The translations under genes were made by a program, and so were the position numbers. The notes beneath the pieces were generated by a model, which was given only the letters and a program-made list of their open reading frames with translations, had not been told where the DNA came from and searched no databases. A DNA stretch of 64,000 nucleotides from JACVRM01 sp963809765. GTDB lineage: Bacteria; Actinomycetota; Thermoleophilia; Gaiellales; Gaiellaceae. Below, piece by piece: positions 63,128 through 64,000 of the stretch. Where the stretch lies: assembly GCA_963809765.1 (NCBI GenBank), contig CAWEKT010000001.1, positions 310,001 through 374,000 on the forward strand, given 5' to 3'. Within the stretch, counting starts at the first letter, position 1; every line of letters begins with the position of its first letter.

Positions 63128-64000
63128 ATGCGCGCGAGGGGCCTCGAGCACCGTCCGGAGCTGGCCGCGCTCACCGGCGCGGTCGCGATCGCGTTCTCGG
63201 GGATCCTCTTCCGCTACGCCGACGTGTCGGCGTCGACGGGCGCCTTCTTCCGCTGCCTCTACGCCCTGCCGCCGCTGCTCGTGCTCGCGGTGCTCGAGGA
63301 CCGCCGCCTCGGACCGCGCCGGCGCCGGGCCCGCTGGCTGGCGGTGATCGCCGGCGCGTTCTTCGCCGCCGACCTGATCCTCTGGCACCACTCGATCGAG
63401 TACGTGGGCGCGGGCCTCGCCACGGTGCTCGGCAACACGCAGGTGCTGATGGTCGGGCTGCTTGCGTGGATGCTGCTCGACGAGCGGCCCTCCAACCGCG
63501 CGCTCGCCGCAATCCCGATCGCGTTCGGCGGGGTGGTGCTGATCTCGGGCGTGCTCGAGGACGGCGCCTACGGCGACGACCCCACCCTCGGCGTCATCTA
63601 CGGCGTTCTCACCGGCGTCGCGTACTCCGGCTTCCTGCTGGCGCTGCGCCAGGGCAGCACGGACGGCCGTTTCGCGGGGCCGCTCTTCGACGCGACGGCG
63701 GCGGCGGCCGCGGGAACGCTGCTCGCCGGCCTCGTCATCGGCGACCTCGACTTCATGCCGTCCTGGGAGGCTCACTTCTGGCTCGTTGTGCTGGCGCTCA
63801 GCGCGCAGGTGCTCGGCTGGCTGCTGATCGCCGTCTCGCTGCCGCGCCTGCCGGCCGTGGGCAGCTCGCTGCTGCTGATGCTGCAGCCGCTGCTGGCCGT
63901 CATCCTGGCGGCGCTGCTCGTCAGCGAGTCGCCCTCGTGGCTGCAGCTCGCCGGCGCGGCCTCGATCCTTGCTGCCGTCGTGCTGGCCTCGGCGCGGCGC
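63128..64000 (+). CDS. EamA/DMT family transporter, 3' partial
   Basis: Drug/metabolite transporter superfamily protein, probably exporting a metabolite or amino acid. 291 residues are visible and the frame is open at the window end. About ten helices in two EamA repeats: ALTGAVAIAFSGILFRYADV, ALPPLLVLAVLE, WLAVIAGAFFAADLILWHHS, GLATVLGNTQVLMVGLLAWM, LAAIPIAFGGVVLISGV in the first. The second has VIYGVLTGVAYSGFLLALRQ, FWLVVLALSAQVLGWLLIAVSLP, PAVGSSLLLMLQPLLAVILAALLVSE and LAGAASILAAVVLASARR. Start ATG 63128 with a leaderless -10. The substrate cannot be inferred. Confidence 0.9.
   Translation, partial: MRARGLEHRPELAALTGAVAIAFSGILFRYADVSASTGAFFRCLYALPPLLVLAVLEDRRLGPRRRRARWLAVIAGAFFAADLILWHHSIEYVGAGLATVLGNTQVLMVGLLAWMLLDERPSNRALAAIPIAFGGVVLISGVLEDGAYGDDPTLGVIYGVLTGVAYSGFLLALRQGSTDGRFAGPLFDATAAAAAGTLLAGLVIGDLDFMPSWEAHFWLVVLALSAQVLGWLLIAVSLPRLPAVGSSLLLMLQPLLAVILAALLVSESPSWLQLAGAASILAAVVLASARR

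Overview
High-GC bacterial chromosome fragment, most likely from the Actinomycetota and perhaps the class Thermoleophilia (inference). The supporting signs are about 70% GC with strong GC3 bias, a DUF2469 protein, BTAD/SARP-type regulators, many GTG/TTG starts, and a gene order that follows the actinobacterial backbone tilS-hpt-ftsH-folP-folB-folK-coaX-lysS-clpC known from Mycobacterium. No rRNA, tRNA, CRISPR array, transposase or phage gene was seen.

Region 1 (1-9.8 kb) holds metabolic and housekeeping genes: a partial class I aldolase, an L,D-transpeptidase, a lipid kinase with deoD, a DUF4081 acetyltransferase, a group II PLP decarboxylase, a histidine phosphatase, and a tandem adenylate/guanylate cyclase-ATPase. 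Region 2 (9.8-21.8 kb) is the conserved backbone (tilS, hpt, ftsH, folP, folB, folK, coaX, greA). It is interrupted by a YpfJ-type metallopeptidase, a cluster of four palindromes, a secreted subtilase inside the folate genes, and an ankyrin/MarR divergent pair. Region 3 (21.9-29.1 kb) has two large BTAD regulators flanking a small membrane protein. The second regulator looks like a one-component transmembrane receptor: winged helix, BTAD, one membrane helix, beta-propeller, then an ABC-type ligand-binding domain.

Region 4 (30.5-60.1 kb) is a Wzx/Wzy-type exopolysaccharide locus lying between lysS and clpC. It encodes a polyprenyl glycosylphosphotransferase, a flippase, two O-antigen-ligase/polymerase-like proteins, a Wzc-like tyrosine autokinase and a low-molecular-weight tyrosine phosphatase, and at least seven glycosyltransferases. 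It also has an epimerase, a methyltransferase, a PIG-L deacetylase, a putative glycoside hydrolase, a FemAB-like acyltransferase, sugar-kinase-like proteins, an LPxTG surface protein and one large unrecognised protein. Region 5 (60.4-64 kb) is clpC and the start of an EamA transporter.

Two properties of the sequence matter for reading the annotation. First, many genes are broken by single-base indels although both halves remain conserved; this suggests sequence error rather than decay. Breaks are dense at 0-10 kb and 31-62.6 kb, and none was detected from about 10.1 to 31.4 kb. Second, many first-in-unit genes lack a Shine-Dalgarno sequence but carry a TANNNT hexamer ending 6-9 nt before the start codon, which points to widespread leaderless transcription. 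Coordinates for broken genes span the whole inferred gene across the frameshifts.
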